NCBI GenBank assembly: GCA_023053545.1
Contig: JAKZAN010000005.1
Coordinates: 8,866,001 to 8,930,000 of the forward strand
Source of the DNA: Lepidurus packardi
Lineage: Eukaryota; Arthropoda; Branchiopoda; Notostraca; Triopsidae
Direction of reading: 5' to 3'
DNA length: 64,000 nt
Part shown: positions 21,203-34,813 of the stretch, in pieces
Layout: every line of letters starts with the position of its first letter
How positions within the stretch are numbered: the first letter of the stretch is position 1
The notes under the pieces: model-generated
The model's database searches: none
Seen by the model: the letters and a program-made list of their open reading frames with translations, nothing else
What the model was told of the DNA's origin: nothing
Translations under genes and position numbers: made by a program

Positions 21203-24200
21203 TCAGCTTTCTTCTTCAATAACGAGTGGCTGCAGACCATACGCCGTCTCTAAGGTAATTCGGGCTTCCTCACAAACCTAATCACCGCCAAACAAACAAA
21301 CAACAAAGTTGAGTTAGTTCGCAGAAACTCTTAATTAATAATTTTGGCAAAGACTGATTAACGTTCCTCCAGGCGAGAAAATAAACAGACGTTGTCACTC
21401 TGGCTCTTAACCCATTAATCAATCTTTTCCCCTCTTCCATTTTTTTACGATCTTCTTATTGGTTCCCTAATCAAAAATCGCCCCCACCATGCTCTTCCAC
21501 AATACAATTGCCCTCCTTACCCCTCGTAAGAGGAATTTTCTCTCTGGAATAAATGCCCTTCAACTTTAACCATTTTGCCTTGACAACTAAAATTCTTGGC
21601 TTAACAGCTGCTCCATGTTTTCGTCCAGAAGTATATCGCATAGCCCTCCAGTTCCTCCCAAAAGAAACACGTTTATAAATACGCAAGTAACCAACAAGAA
21701 ACCTAGCAAAAAAGACTGCACTTGCGCTTTTCTATCTTGCTTTCGACCTCCATAAATGCCAAACCTTCATCCCCAGCCCGCACAACCTCTCAGTCACTTC
21801 TCTTCACCACTCGATAGTGAAATCTTCCCTACAACAATGAAATTCTTTTACCGCATAGTCATGGTATTCATTTGCTGCCACATTTACGGCACCCAGACTG
21901 AAATTTACCCTGAAACGAGCCAAATCGTTCTGCAAACTTGCGTTAACCACCGGTTTCTACCCGAGCGGCAAATAATCGTGAAAGCATTTGACACCTCGAC
22001 ACTGAAAGCCGCTGGTCCAGTGACCTGTGCTCGTTTCTGTGTCTCCAGCGACATCCAAGCGACTCGATTTGTGCTTCACGTCCCGGCTCGTGAGTCTTAC
22101 AAAGGCCGGTTAGTCTGTGGTTGTGCTAACCAGACGCATTTCCAATACGCAAAGCCCCGCCCCCCGTCGCAGTGTCCTTTACCTTGCCCTCCAGACCTTG
22201 ACCCAATTCGAGATCAACAGCAAGCCAATTCGTCCTTATTCCACCTGATTCGAAAACGTTCCGGTCGGCGAAAAGCGCCCGTGCCCTTAGCTCCGCCTCC
22301 AGAATACGAGGATTCTTCGTTGTTATCTCCGACTACTTTGAACTGGACCTGCGGAGATGGCCAGGGAATGCTGAGCGTCTACAAGATAACGGAACTCAAC
22401 GAACTGAATACGAATCCAACGCTTCGCAACAAATCCGTAGCGGAAATTCAGATCCAACCCACTACATTAGCTTCTCCCCTTAAAGTAACCTTTAGCGATC
22501 TCGAAAAACGTTCACGTGCGGAAGAACAAAACTTGGGGAATACTTTGAGGTCTAATTGGGTTAAACTAGGTCTCATTGCTATTTTCTTGGAGAGCTTAAC
22601 GAGTGCGTAATTATGTTCAGAAACAAAGTTAACGTACGTGAGGGAACGTGACATCTATGAATAATTCTTGGAGGAATCTTCGAGCGCGTAAGCGGTAGTG
22701 ATTCGCGGCTAACAACTTACACACATCCGAGTAAAAACATGGGTCTTGGAACGCCCACGGCAATCTCTGTTTTAACCTGAGAATATTTTAAGAATATTTA
22801 AGTTTTATAAATTACTCTGGAAATAAACTCATAAACGGAAAAATCGTGTTGTTTGTTTAGTTTTACCTGAGTAATCCTTGTTCGTTCGCATTCAAGCCAA
22901 TAGAACTGGCCAAATTTGTCACCAAACGTAGAAGCTCTTTTCGGACCAATTTCTTTTCTTCGTTCCATCCAACACCTGCAACAGTATCAAACCGTTAACA
23001 AATCTAAACAATAAAAAACTAAAATATTTTTGTAAACGTATAAACATAAACATATTTCTGTAAACATATAAACATAAACATACTTTTGTAAACATAAATA
23101 TAAGCATATTTTCGTAAACACAAAAGAAACATTTTTGTAAAAATATATGTAAACAATTAAAATATTTAAAATCATACTTAGACGAAATATGAAACAAACT
23201 CGTAAGAACAACTTACTGAAAACTTTACTCGATTTGGAACTTGAGCAAGCTATGCAAAGCTTGGGATCATGATCTTCAACGATTTCCTGAATTTCTAGAT
23301 TATCGTTGATCAGTTCAGCTTTTCCATTACGTTCAGCTCTGACCTCTGCACTTGGTACAATAGCACCCAAGTTGAGAGGTAGACACAAGCCTACGTAACA
23401 CGCCCCCATGGTACGCGACGTAATGGGCGGAGCTTTGTATGGAATGGAAGATAAATAATGCAGTGTGGTTTTTACGCGACTGTCTCTCACGTCATGTCGT
23501 TCGTTGACGAAGCTAAACCGTCTTAATTTAGGAACTTCATCCAGTATTTCATTCGCTTCCTTCAACTCTTCCATTCCCGAATTCGCATCTCCATCTGCTT
23601 CGTTTTGCAACACATTCGATACATCATGATCCTCAAAACTGTTCCCTTCGAGCCAATCTACTTCCACGTCAGGTCCCAACTGCGTTAAATTCACCGGCGA
23701 GGGCGTGGCCGACTTACGGACCCCTCCTAGAGTCCATCTTCGCGTTTTGCGCAAACTGGAACGCAATTTGCCCCAAATCCCCTTTTCGCCAAAACTGGGA
23801 CGCCGGGTAAATTGGGGTGTGGGCACTCCTTCGCATATTTCCGGGTACTGCGAGTCGCTGAAGCTGCGGCTGTGAACAGCGCCTTCAGGCCGGGGTCGAT
23901 TGGCTCCCGGTAATGTAGCTGCTCGCTGGTCTTTCGTGTTTGTGGTGGACAAACTACTCTGATCTTTCTCGTCTTCGTCCGAAAAATGAACCGAGGAACC
24001 TTCTAACGAGTATGACGTGGAAGAACATTCAGTTAAACGATCAGAATCCTGGTACTGGCCTTGAGACGGTCGGCGCCCATTGCCCAAAGGCTCTTGGAAG
24101 GTTACGCTGTGAGCGGAGCCTTGGCTAATGGTCCGGTGACGTTTTGGCGAAGTAACAAGGCTTATTTTTTTCTCCTTAGGAACTTTGACGGGTCCAAAAG

Positions 24201-27200
24201 AGCTTTCTCCGGTCCATTCTGCCTCGCTAATAACATTCCAATGCTCGACATGGTTCCTCTTTACGCCGTACCAACCTACGTTAAAAGAAAATAGTTAGAA
24301 AAACCAATATTTTATTCCATAAACTTAAAAATCGGAAAATTCAACCAAATAGCTTTGGTTACCAGTTTAATTACCATATTGAGCTAAAAGATTCACGCCT
24401 TGTACGGTAGAGGCAATAAGATTCAAGCAATAGAATGCCGTTCCCCTTATGGACATTACCGAACTCCCAGCAGCGATTTCAACAATACTTCGAACTATAT
24501 CAGCTGAATCGAGCAGACTTAGACCATAAAAGGAAACACCCAGGTGACCCACTGCCCACAAAGCCGCTTTTAGCCTGACAGAATCATCCGTCAATGCTAA
24601 TGGGTCTTGAATAATCTGAAAACGAAAAGAAATACGAAAAATAACACCAGAATATACGCAAAAACAACAACAATAATATGACAATATTATTGAATATTAT
24701 TATGATATAATTAAATGTTATATTATTATTGACTATAATTATTACAATATTATTAAATAATAATATGATAATATTCCGTTTATTATACAAAATATAATAT
24801 ACGGAAAAGAACAGTTATTTACTTCGAACAAATCGTTGATGTGTAAGTCGGTTCTGAGCGCATCTAATCCTTCTTTGTGCTGCACTAATTGGCCGTACAA
24901 ATGGTGTGGCAAGTAAACAGCTTTGACAGAATGTTTGACCCCACTCATCCGTCCATAACGACCATTATCTGTCTTTTGGTGTTGACTCAAGCTCTCTGCC
25001 AATAAGCTCTCTATTAGTAGCACATACCTAAACAGCCAAAGTCATTAAAGAAAACGTTGGCTTTCCAAACAACCTTCTTTACCTCTGGTTAAATTTGTCT
25101 TTCCAGTGAGCCAACTCTTGCTTCACGAACCCAGTTTCGTTTAAGTAGCGAAAGCCCTCGGGTGAAGCCAACATTTTGATGGCAATTAGCATAGAATGTT
25201 CATTGGGCGGCAAAACTGGCTTTAAATGTACCATACTTTCTAATCCCACCTAGAAAACACGCCCAACACAGAAGGAACATTAAGATCTAATAACAAAATT
25301 CCAAAAAATCCCCCAAACTAAGTCCAAACTGAGAACGTTTACAAATGATTCGAAAATTAAGAATTTACAGTATCGTCAGTGGCTTCATCCAAGATTTCAT
25401 AGGCTGCTTGTGCCACATTGGGACTACTATCACCGAGTTGCTTGATCAATAAAGGTAAAAGCCAACAATACAACTTCTCTTGGCCTGGGCTGAGGCGAAT
25501 TAAGGTTCTCAGGTGCTGGGTGGCATATAACCGTCCTATTTCGACCCCTCCGGCCAAAACACGCTTCAAAATAGCCCTTTAATTTCAACAAGAAGAAAAA
25601 TTCCGATTTAAAATCTCTTCCAATATTCCCTTATTTTGATGTCTACCTGCCATAGCCGTCAACACTGCAGTCCATAAAGCTTACAGTGAGCTTTAAATAG
25701 CAGTCATGGTTCGTGGTGCTTACCAAATCCACCAAACTGGGCAAAAAAATGGAAATAAATACTTTTATATATAAAAAAATATGATCTTTTACTCTTGTAA
25801 TATTCCCGCCTTTTCCAACGCATTTGTTCCTTTAGGAGAATAACTTAATCGGCCCAAAAGTAAGAAATAGGCTTGACAGGCTGACGAACTGACTCGACTA
25901 GGGCTCAACAAGCAATCATGGGCACTGGAGGAGCAACAAAGCGCTTTAAGCGTTGATCCCAAGTCTTCCAAAAACTCCGATAAAAACCGTAAGCTTTCCG
26001 CCTAACATGATTTTTTAACGCTGTAAGGGAAGGATCTGGGAAATGTATAGTTACTTCTTCTGCTTGGATCAGAAAATCCATTAAATGAGAAGCGGCAATT
26101 GTAACCGCCTTGGTTCGTCCATTATTGAGCTCCATCCGGCAGTACAAATTGCTGCTCGGTTTGAAGAAATGGACGACTTTGCGTACAAAAATCTTGTGAT
26201 TCGAATCGTCTAGCTTGCATAATGAATCTGAAGGGAACTTGAAGGAGAAAAGGGTAAACATAATTTATAACTATCGAAGGAATGTGGATCCTTGTGAGAA
26301 TTACGTGGAAAATTGAGGTAATTAAATCCCAGTCCCACGCCAAGGGATCTTTATGGGTTAAAACATTGGAATCCTTAATGGCGGACGTGACTGTATCTTC
26401 GTCTGTTTTCTAATTCACCAAAAAGGAAATCTTATTCAATTCAAAGTCAACTTTTTAAAATCTTTTTTACTTTTGAGAGACTTTCTTGACTTTGTTTAGC
26501 CATATGGAGCAACTGGGCCAAACCAAGGGATGCGAACCGTTTTTCCTCCTTTTTAAGTACGTGTAAACGTGCCAAGGCCCCAACAGCTTGAGCAGCTTTG
26601 GGTGAAACAGGCGAACTGGGCTCTTTTAAGTGTTTTGGAACTTTGGCTGAAGTAGCAGCAGCAATCAAAGTCGGTAAACAGCCCGTATTGCCGTGACAAA
26701 CTGGCGGAAGCCACTGGTAGCTCAGATGCAACAATTCCCCTAACGCAAAAAAAAAGTTTTAATTTCTATATTAAAGAAATTAATTTTTTTCCGAATTTTA
26801 CCGAGAAGAATTGTGGCACGCACAGCTATAAACATATCACTGGTTACAATCACATGGACCAAAGCGTCAGGGAGGCCATTTTTAATCAGACAATAGACCA
26901 CCAGCGCACTATGATTGAGCACCAAATTTGTCCTGGAAAAAAATATAAAAAATTAGTAAAAGGTCTACCAAAATTGGTAAAAAAAAAAAAAGAAGGAAAG
27001 GTTACCTATGAATGCCTAACGAGGGTAACAACGCCTTGCTTTCAGCTGAAATAAAGCCCTCGGTTAATTTCCAAGGCTCTAGGAATCGATTTGGCCTCGC
27101 AGCTTCTAATGCTACGCTCCATTCGTCTGTCCAGTCAGGTAAAGGCAATTGCAATAGGTCGTACAGCAAATCTAGCGCAGCTTTCTACAAGAAAAAGACA

Positions 27201-28422
27201 AATATACAACACCAAAATCAATTTAAAAATTATTTGAATGCAATTTTACTCGAATTTGGAGGTGAGGAGGGTAGAGGATCCTAATTAACGCGGAAAGAGC
27301 CGAGCTTTCGGGATCGTCTGTTCTTTCAGGGCTGCAAAATTGGAGTAAACCCGGCCAGGACCTCAGAATGGATAAAATGGCTTGAGACGCACAGTTAACT
27401 CGTAACTCTTGGTCCTCGCCTACGACTTCCTTGTCGCCCAAATCTGCTACATGGCGATAATGGATGTCTGTGAAGGGTGCTACGAGAACAGCTAAATCTA
27501 CACGAGCCGAGGGCCACCTTTTGGTCTGATTGGCCAAGTAAAGCAGACTTCCCAGCATAGCTTCCATCATACGAGGCACTGAGCAATCCAAAATGGCCCT
27601 CAATAAAGCTCTCACGCCTCCACATTCGATTATAACTCCTGTCTGGAGGATTGTAAGTTCGGATAAGAGCGCTAAAGTGGCTCTTGTCATTCGATCTTTG
27701 TCCCGAAAGCCTTCTGTGGCTAATGTGACCAAACTCCGTCCTAAGCAAACAGGGAAGAGCGAGGGTTCTACTAATGCGATACAGCGTGTGAGCCTGAGAG
27801 CTTGTAGACGTTCCGAAAGATTGTCGAAATTGATATCAATGCACCTGAAGAGAATTTACTATTTAAATTCGGGACATAGCTTTGAGGGTTATAGATTCAA
27901 TTCTACCTCGCTAGAAACAACGGAATATACAAATCTAGAAGCGTTTGGACGTCTTGGCTAGTCTTGGTAAGCCTGCGAAGGGCTCTTAAGCCTGCAGTAC
28001 GAATTACTTTAGCTTCATGGACCACAGCTACTCGCAAACTATATTTTTTTTGATTTATTAGATTGCACGTTTAAAAAGTATAGAATAATTTGTTTATACC
28101 AGAGGAAAACATCGCGCTTAGACACGCCTAAGTTCACACCAGATTGAATCCCTTCTTCCATTAGCCTCGTTAAAGTATTTAGGTTAGCAAGACGTTGACC
28201 TTTGGTCAAACCGTCCGGTTTGGCTAATAACAGCAAAACTTTTTGGATATTCCCTGCCAAATCTTTTTCTGAATCCATTTCCACTTCGCGATGGCTTTCG
28301 TATCGAACTATATAAATAAGAAAGCATTAAATTAATATAACGAAGGTCGAACTTCGAAGAATCTGAAACATTGCGAATTTAACGCAGGGGATTTAACGTT
28401 TGTTACCTCTCAAGGAACTCAT
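21203..28422 (-). CDS. rictor: Rictor, mTORC2 subunit
   Basis: Rictor is the defining subunit of mTOR complex 2, which phosphorylates Akt and other AGC kinases. The gene has many short exons on the minus strand. The start MSSLR at 28422 is followed by VRYESHREVEMDSEKDLAGN (28100-28307) and LRVAVVHEAKVIRTAGLRAL (27907-28038). The long exon 27250-27844 carries RDKDRMTRATLALLSEL and APFTDIHYRHVADLGDKE. Later pieces include VHLKPVLPPNEHS near 25230, YLPHHLYGQLVQHKEG (about 24900) and LKAALWAVGHLG with MSIRGTAFYCLNLIAS (about 24400-24570). All have direct counterparts in human Rictor. A Ser-rich linker follows (23220-24290), then VRKELLRLVTNLASS (22870-22980) and FYSDVCKLLA, RARRFLQELF (22638-22764). 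The final exon, 21203-21277, ends VIEEES. The last junction is inferred; without it an in-frame stop occurs at 22629. Confidence 0.93.
21837..22610 (+). CDS. Secreted or membrane-tethered WSC-domain-like protein
   Basis: A single exon gives 257 residues from ATG at 21837. The first about 20 residues (MKFFYRIVMVFICCHIYGTQ) form a signal peptide. The body has the Cys pattern of WSC domains: TCARFC, then RLVCGC, CPLPCP, and WTCGDGQGMLSVY at the end. WSC domains are carbohydrate-binding modules of cell-surface proteins. A Pro/Arg-rich insert with a possible dibasic site (IRKRSGRRK) separates the last two Cys groups. The C-terminus (KLGLIAIFLESLTSA) is a short hydrophobic tail that could be a GPI signal. 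An upstream in-frame ATG at 21756 would hide the signal peptide, so I prefer 21837. It lies opposite the inferred last intron of rictor. The domain assignment is by Cys pattern only. Confidence 0.65.
   Translation: MKFFYRIVMVFICCHIYGTQTEIYPETSQIVLQTCVNHRFLPERQIIVKAFDTSTLKAAGPVTCARFCVSSDIQATRFVLHVPARESYKGRLVCGCANQTHFQYAKPRPPSQCPLPCPPDLDPIRDQQQANSSLFHLIRKRSGRRKAPVPLAPPPEYEDSSLLSPTTLNWTCGDGQGMLSVYKITELNELNTNPTLRNKSVAEIQIQPTTLASPLKVTFSDLEKRSRAEEQNLGNTLRSNWVKLGLIAIFLESLTSA
23027..23160. repeat. Minisatellite-like repeat in a rictor intron
   Basis: Several imperfect units of about 28 bp built from TTTTGTAAAC, ATATAAACATAAACAT and close variants follow one another. They translate to hydrophobic low-complexity sequence in several frames, but splice sites and homology place them in an intron. 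Confidence 0.7.
24640..24800. repeat. AT-rich ATT/AAT low-complexity tract in a rictor intron
   Basis: The tract is made of ATTATT, AATATT and ATAATA groups that form self-complementary stretches. It lies between two clear rictor exons. Confidence 0.7.
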
Positions 28423-28764
28423 TTTCGTATGCCCCGGTCTTTGGTTAATTTTTGGACCGATGATTTCTAATGCTACGACTAATTGTACCAATCACGAGAA
28501 AAAAATCAAACGTAAATACTATTTCGCCGCCATGACACCCGGTCGAAATGAAAAACAAATTGTAAGGCCATCTAACCTGTAGAGATTGTAACATTTTATT
28601 TTAGCGGGGATAAACTTAGATCCCTGAATGTCTTAGGCAACGCAAACGCGTAATTTTTTCATTAATTCCTTAGTTTAATTGCACAATAACTTTAATTAAA
28701 CATAGTTTATTGGCATATATACATTTTGTTGATTGTTTAGGAATTTGGGAGAAAGGAATGCTTT

Positions 28765-29245
28765 TTATTTGGTCGACGAGTGCGATATTAGATAGTAGGT
28801 GATCATAAAGAAAATGACCATAAACGCAGTCATATAGCAAATTAAGCGTCGACTTCCGCGTCCAGAGCTGACCATTTTCTGGACTCTTTGAAAACTCCCT
28901 TGTAATAAACTAGTAGAACCGTCAAATTCGTCATCCATTCCGTCCAAGAGTCGAACATGTGCTTTTGTCTCATTCTCAATGTCAAACGCCAACTTCATAG
29001 AGAAAAAAACGATATTATAGAAAAACTATGTTGTTTAAATCGTTTATACTTAACTGATTTTAAACGAGACACCTTCTGGGATAAATTGTCAGAAAGTCGT
29101 TGATTTTGCGAATCTAGCTCATTATCTTGCGCTCCGACTAAAACCAACAATTTCGTAAGTAAAGTGATGCGACTTAGTCCTAATAAATATATAATAATAA
29201 ATTACCCATTATTTCAGTTTTACAAAAGTGTAATGCTCCGGAAAG
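28765..29245 (-). CDS. BET1-like Golgi Qc-SNARE
   Basis: Qc-SNAREs of the BET1/GOS15 group act in ER-Golgi and intra-Golgi fusion. Two exons are secure: 29055-29137 (GAQDNELDSQNQRLSDNL, then SQKVSRLKS) and 28765-28992 (LAFDIENETKAHVRLLDGMD, then TSLLQGSF, SSGRGSRRLICYM and a C-terminal membrane anchor). The LDGMD and TSLLxGS motifs fit BET1L better than BET1. Exon 1 is not certain. A tiny exon consisting of ATGG before GTAATT, lying a little upstream of 29137, gives the required phase and 104 residues in all (human BET1L has 111). The upper end given is therefore approximate. Confidence 0.8.
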
Positions 29246-29413
29246 TAAATTCCACGTATATACATACACGTCATAAGGGTGGAGCAAAAATAATACGCCA
29301 GAAAGACTTTAGCGCGGGATATTCAAATTTGGGACTTTTTATTGTTATCAAACTTTCTTACATAGTTCTCGTATCCATTAGATGGTGGGAAAAGGAGACA
29401 AAGTTAAAGAGTA

Positions 29414-30720
29414 TTAATCAAAAGAAGCAACACTAAGTAAATCGTTAAGTAAACCGGGAAGATCAGACACTATCTTTTCTTTCACTAGTTCATCCGTAAG
29501 TCCTATATGGCTGCATTTTTCTTCACCTAATTAAAGGGTAAAAAATCTCTTAATGTAAAAGTAGAACTTTACAAAACGAAGGTGCCATACCTTCAGGACC
29601 ATAAACTAGCGTGGTGTAAGGCCTCAGTCGCTTGCCAGAGCTCACGTTTGCCTTGATTCCCCACGTTACTTTGAAAATAAAACTTTCTTTAGGGCCAATA
29701 AAAATGACCAATTGTCCGGATTCTTTGTCGTATTCGGTGTAGAAAACGTCTTTTTCTTGCCATTTATTTTTCAAGCTATCCAAGAATATTTGTCGCTTTT
29801 GCCTCAATAGTTCATAGGCTAGAAAAGAACAACGTAAAGTCAACATTGTCCCGAATTAAAAGCTTTTTTCTTACCTATCAAGAATTGGAAAATATCAGCC
29901 AGTTTTCCTTTCTCAGCGCATAGGGAAAGCAAGCGTCTCAGCTCTAAGTTTTCTTCGGTTTGTTTTGGAAGCTCAATAGTGACATCTAAAACTTCCACAA
30001 GTTCATCCTATCGACAAAAAATTGCATAAAAACAAGCAAAATTCTGAATTATTTTACTAGACCTTCCGATGAATTTTGAAACTGAGATTATATTCGACAT
30101 CTTTGTAAGAGAAAATCAGGCTCCAATCTTCCAAGACTGCTGTTTCGCTGAACTCCAAAAATAATTGTTGGCTAATCTTGGAGAATTTCAAATCAAAGAG
30201 GTCCTCCCATTGGTTCACAGGACCAATCAACTGCTTTTCTAAATCTTTCCTATAAAAGACAAACAAACGGGTGATTAACTACATTACTGGAAGCGCTCTT
30301 GACTTTAGTTTTCACCAATCTTGAAGTTCCCATTGGTCAGGACTGATAAACCGCGCAGCTCTTTTGCGCAAAAACGCATTTTTCTCTTCTAACTCAGCTT
30401 GCAGTTTCAATAGAGCGTGTTTCCTACGTCGTAATTCAATTAACCTTGTCGTTCTAACTTTATCTATGTCAGGTTTTCTAACTCTGGGTATTTTTAAAGG
30501 TTTCTCTTTCTTCTTGTCTTTTCCCTTCTTCGTCCTTGGTTTTGGCGCCTTCTAACAAGCAAACAACAGCAAATTATTAATTCTTTTAAACCTCCTTTCG
30601 AAAGTCTAATAATACATAAATTGTCTTACAATTAGTTGCAATAGTCAGGGATAAAGTAGTATAAATAACTTCGAAACAAACCTTTGCCTCTGAACCTGAA
30701 CCTTTTTTTTTGGGTCCCAT
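29414..30720 (-). CDS. CENP-P-like kinetochore protein
   Basis: CENP-P belongs to the CENP-O/P/Q/U/R part of the constitutive centromere-associated network. Six exons join in phase (30682-30720, 30316-30551, 30063-30249, 29875-30007, 29591-29818, 29414-29526) to give 311 residues; human CENP-P has 288. After a basic start (MGPKKKGSGSEAK) comes a coiled-coil-like part (IELRRRKHALLKLQAELEEK). The core DLEKQLIGP, EFSETAVLEDWSLIFSYKD and VEVLDVTIELP is followed by FQFLIAYELLRQKRQIFLDS and FIFKVTWGIKAN. Those last two segments line up with human FVEWFEYRKRTFKHLKEKY and ELVIVWRIQIDEDGK as I recall them. Similarity is modest, so this is a family-level call. The gene is head to head with DIMT1. Confidence 0.62.
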
Positions 30721-30986
30721 TGCGCACCTTGTTTCTCGCCTTTGAATCGTGCCTTTGGAAAAAAACGGAACTTGGAATGAAAAACGCGCCTTTGGAATGA
30801 AACGGAACGGCAATTCAGAATGATAGTTTCCGCCTCCGACATAACCATCCAATCTTTAGAAAGATTTTTTGTCACGCCTCCCTGCATCTCCCTTGACTGA
30901 TAATCACGTGTAGAAAGTAATATTGGTTCAACGTGGTTTGTTAACAAACGAGTTTAACGTGAATCGACGTAATTTCCATCTCAAAA
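30721..30986. promoter_or_regulatory. Divergent promoter region, CENP-P-like / DIMT1
   Basis: Only 266 bp separate the two start codons. Tandem similar motifs GCGCCTTTGGAATGA and TCGTGCCTTTGGAA occur at about 30745-30800. No TATA box is seen. A compact bidirectional promoter is inferred. Confidence 0.5.
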
Positions 30987-32439
<1,453 letters not shown>

Positions 32440-32982
32440 AGTCATTAAGCGTAATGGCTTTATTCATATATTTTTTTTATTATTGTGTGTGCATTTGGCC
32501 ATCGTTGAATTAAATAGATAAAATGTTACTACAGACAGACTTTAAAAATAAAAGATAAGGAAAAGGAAATAATAAATGTCGGTGAATTTTCTGAAGGGGC
32601 GAGTCTCTCTTTCCACCTTATCAACACTTGTGTACTCGAACAGACGAGGGAGACACGTCAGAAACCTATTTAGTTCTTGTTCAGCTGCCGACTGTTTCGT
32701 GCGTGTGGTCTCTATTTTACAACGGCTTTTCGAAGCTCAGTGTAGAGTAGACATTATCTTTATTTGTTTACGTTTTCCTGACTTTCTCGTCTCCTATTTG
32801 TTTTATTTTGTCTGCGTGGTTGCGGATATCCTAAGAAAAGGAAGACAAATAATTGATAAGTTGCTAAGAGACCGCAACTCGAACACGGTTAGGAGATAAC
32901 CTTTTTATCCACCTAAGAGTCTTAAGAGAAAAACTCGAATTGCAAATCCACCAATTTCTCCGAATAAACAGAAAGGGCAAAA
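32440..32982. other. Intergenic, DIMT1 3' end and TMEM59 5' region
   Basis: An AATAAA-like signal is not obvious directly after DIMT1, but AATAAAAG lies near 32547. A pyrimidine-rich, GC-richer part at about 32600-32900 probably holds the promoter and 5' UTR of the next gene. No coding frame is supported. Confidence 0.35.
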
Positions 32983-34813
32983 ATGCATTGGGCATTTCGG
33001 ATCGGATTAATCCTGGAGATTGCACTAAATGTGCTTTCACAACAAATATCAGTGGCTGCGATCCAACAGGATCCGACAGACATGTGTGAACAAGATTGTA
33101 GTGAACGACACGCTGGCTTGGATATAATGGCTGTAAGTCTTGAAATATTCACACAAGGCAAATATTTACGTTCTTCAGTTTTCTAAAGAGAAAATTAGCT
33201 TTTATTTTTGTTCTTATTCTTAATTGAAAATTTCGGACAGGCTAGAAATGTATTACACAGGTTTCCAAATTGCGATAGGTTTCCAAAATCAAGAAAGAAA
33301 ATACTTTAACTCAGTTTTCTGTCGGTGCAATTGGAACCTTTGAGGAAGGAACGGAAGGAAATGGGAGAGACAACGAAAGAAGGCAAGAGAGAAAAGAGAT
33401 TATAATTGCAGTGTTTATCCTAAGCTAACACCTGGGACTGTGTTTAAAAGCGGTTGAGTTTATCTAGAATAATGTTTTTCCCCGTGGGTGAAGGAAAAGA
33501 CTTCTTTTGTTAGGTACAGAGTCATACAATATTCGCTTCACACGGTGACCCACTATTTTCAAAATAGTTACAAACATTTTAACGAGCGTTCAAGGTTGCG
33601 GGAAGGTGAAGATTAGCCTATTTTGTAATTTTAATGCATGTTGTTTAAAATAATGGCTGACAGATGTGGTCGCCGCGCGGAGCTTGCCAACAAGGATGTC
33701 GATTCTTTTCATTGGCTTCTCTCATGCGACAATTTGGGAAAAACCTTGCAGATACTGTCACCACCTGTCAAGAGTGTAAGTAAAAACCGTATGGCGAAAT
33801 GTATTTTCTATTACTTTTTATTGCATTACCCGGAATATGATCAAATTCAAAATATCACAATAAAGACACGTAATAATGTAATTATTCTGATTTTTTCTTA
33901 ATGTTAATGTGTTTTTCTGTAATTTAAAAAAGCTTGCCTCGAAGCCTATACGAACAATTCTAATGGACAAACGTGTGTGGAAGCGTGTGGCGTAATGCAA
34001 GTCATCACTGAACGATCTTGTCACGTAAAACATACTTTACTATCCTTCACTGTTTTCGAGCAATTATGAGTGGAAAAAAATAACCTTTTTCTTGTTCGTA
34101 GGGACAAGACATCGAACAGCGGTCTATGTCTCCAATAAAAGAAGTTTGGGATGACGTATCCACCTGGTTTCTAGCGAGCTTTAATAAAAGTAAAGGATCC
34201 CCCCCCCCCCCCCCCCCCCTTGGAAGAATTTTGTAGTACCTTAAAGTCTGTTTAATTCTTTTAAGATTCAAATCAGGAATCGGAATTTGGGCAAGAATTC
34301 GGGCAGTGGATAATTCGTGATATCACCATCGGACAAGTCGACTCACAGGATGTCAATCTGTTTGTAGTCGATCTGGAGATTATGGCGTCAGATTCTAACC
34401 AACCGGAAGTACAGCCTCTGCCAGAAGTTCTACCGGAAGCGGGAGATGGCATCACTCCAGAATGGCAATGGCATACGACAATCGTCGTGCGAAATACATT
34501 ATATTCGTGTCTCAGTAAACGATTTGGGATTCCGCAATACCTAATTGGTGTCGGTCTCTTTATTCTAGCTACGGCCATTTTCCATTCCTGTATCGTGTTT
34601 TGTTCTCCCGGCATGTTAAAATATGTTAGTAGTGACGAGAAAGTGAGCGAAGAAGACCAACCAAGAAACAGTTTACCTCCGTCGTATTATTCAGTTGTTA
34701 AAATGCCGTCAGATAATGACAAGATCTATACCAAAGAAACACAATTCCTGCTCAAGGAAACTTGTCCCGATCAGTACCACAACGTACCAATTGTACAAGT
34801 ACATCGAATGTGA
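32983..34813 (+). CDS. TMEM59-family membrane glycoprotein
   Basis: TMEM59 proteins are single-pass Golgi/endosomal proteins that affect glycosylation and trafficking and have been linked to autophagy. Five exons (32983-33132, 33664-33775, 33933-34024, 34102-34189, 34266-34813) join in phase and give 329 residues; human TMEM59 has 323. A signal peptide (MHWAFRIGLILEIALNVLS) precedes a Cys-patterned lumenal region: MCEQDC, ACQQGCRFFSLASL, SCLEAY, TCVEACGVM. This matches the family's ACQRGCRLFSI repeat layout. A membrane helix (YLIGVGLFILATAIFHSCI, about residues 238-259) is followed by a cytosolic tail with PPSYYSV, a possible PPxY/tyrosine sorting motif. Identity outside the Cys repeats is low, hence no symbol. 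Confidence 0.78.
34199..34219. repeat. Homopolymer C tract in a TMEM59-like intron
   Basis: About twenty C residues in a row follow the splice donor of exon 4 by roughly ten bases. It is simple-sequence repeat. Its true length may be misassembled. Confidence 0.9.

Noticed and set aside
23027..23200. Hydrophobic, repetitive C-terminal extension of a rictor frame
   Set aside because: It is read-through into a minisatellite-bearing intron; a proper donor and acceptor restore the Rictor sequence.
33638..33901. Frame NKDVDSFHWLLSCDN in the TMEM59-like gene
   Set aside because: The other frame of the same exon (ACQQGCRFFSLASL) fits the family, with correct splice phases.
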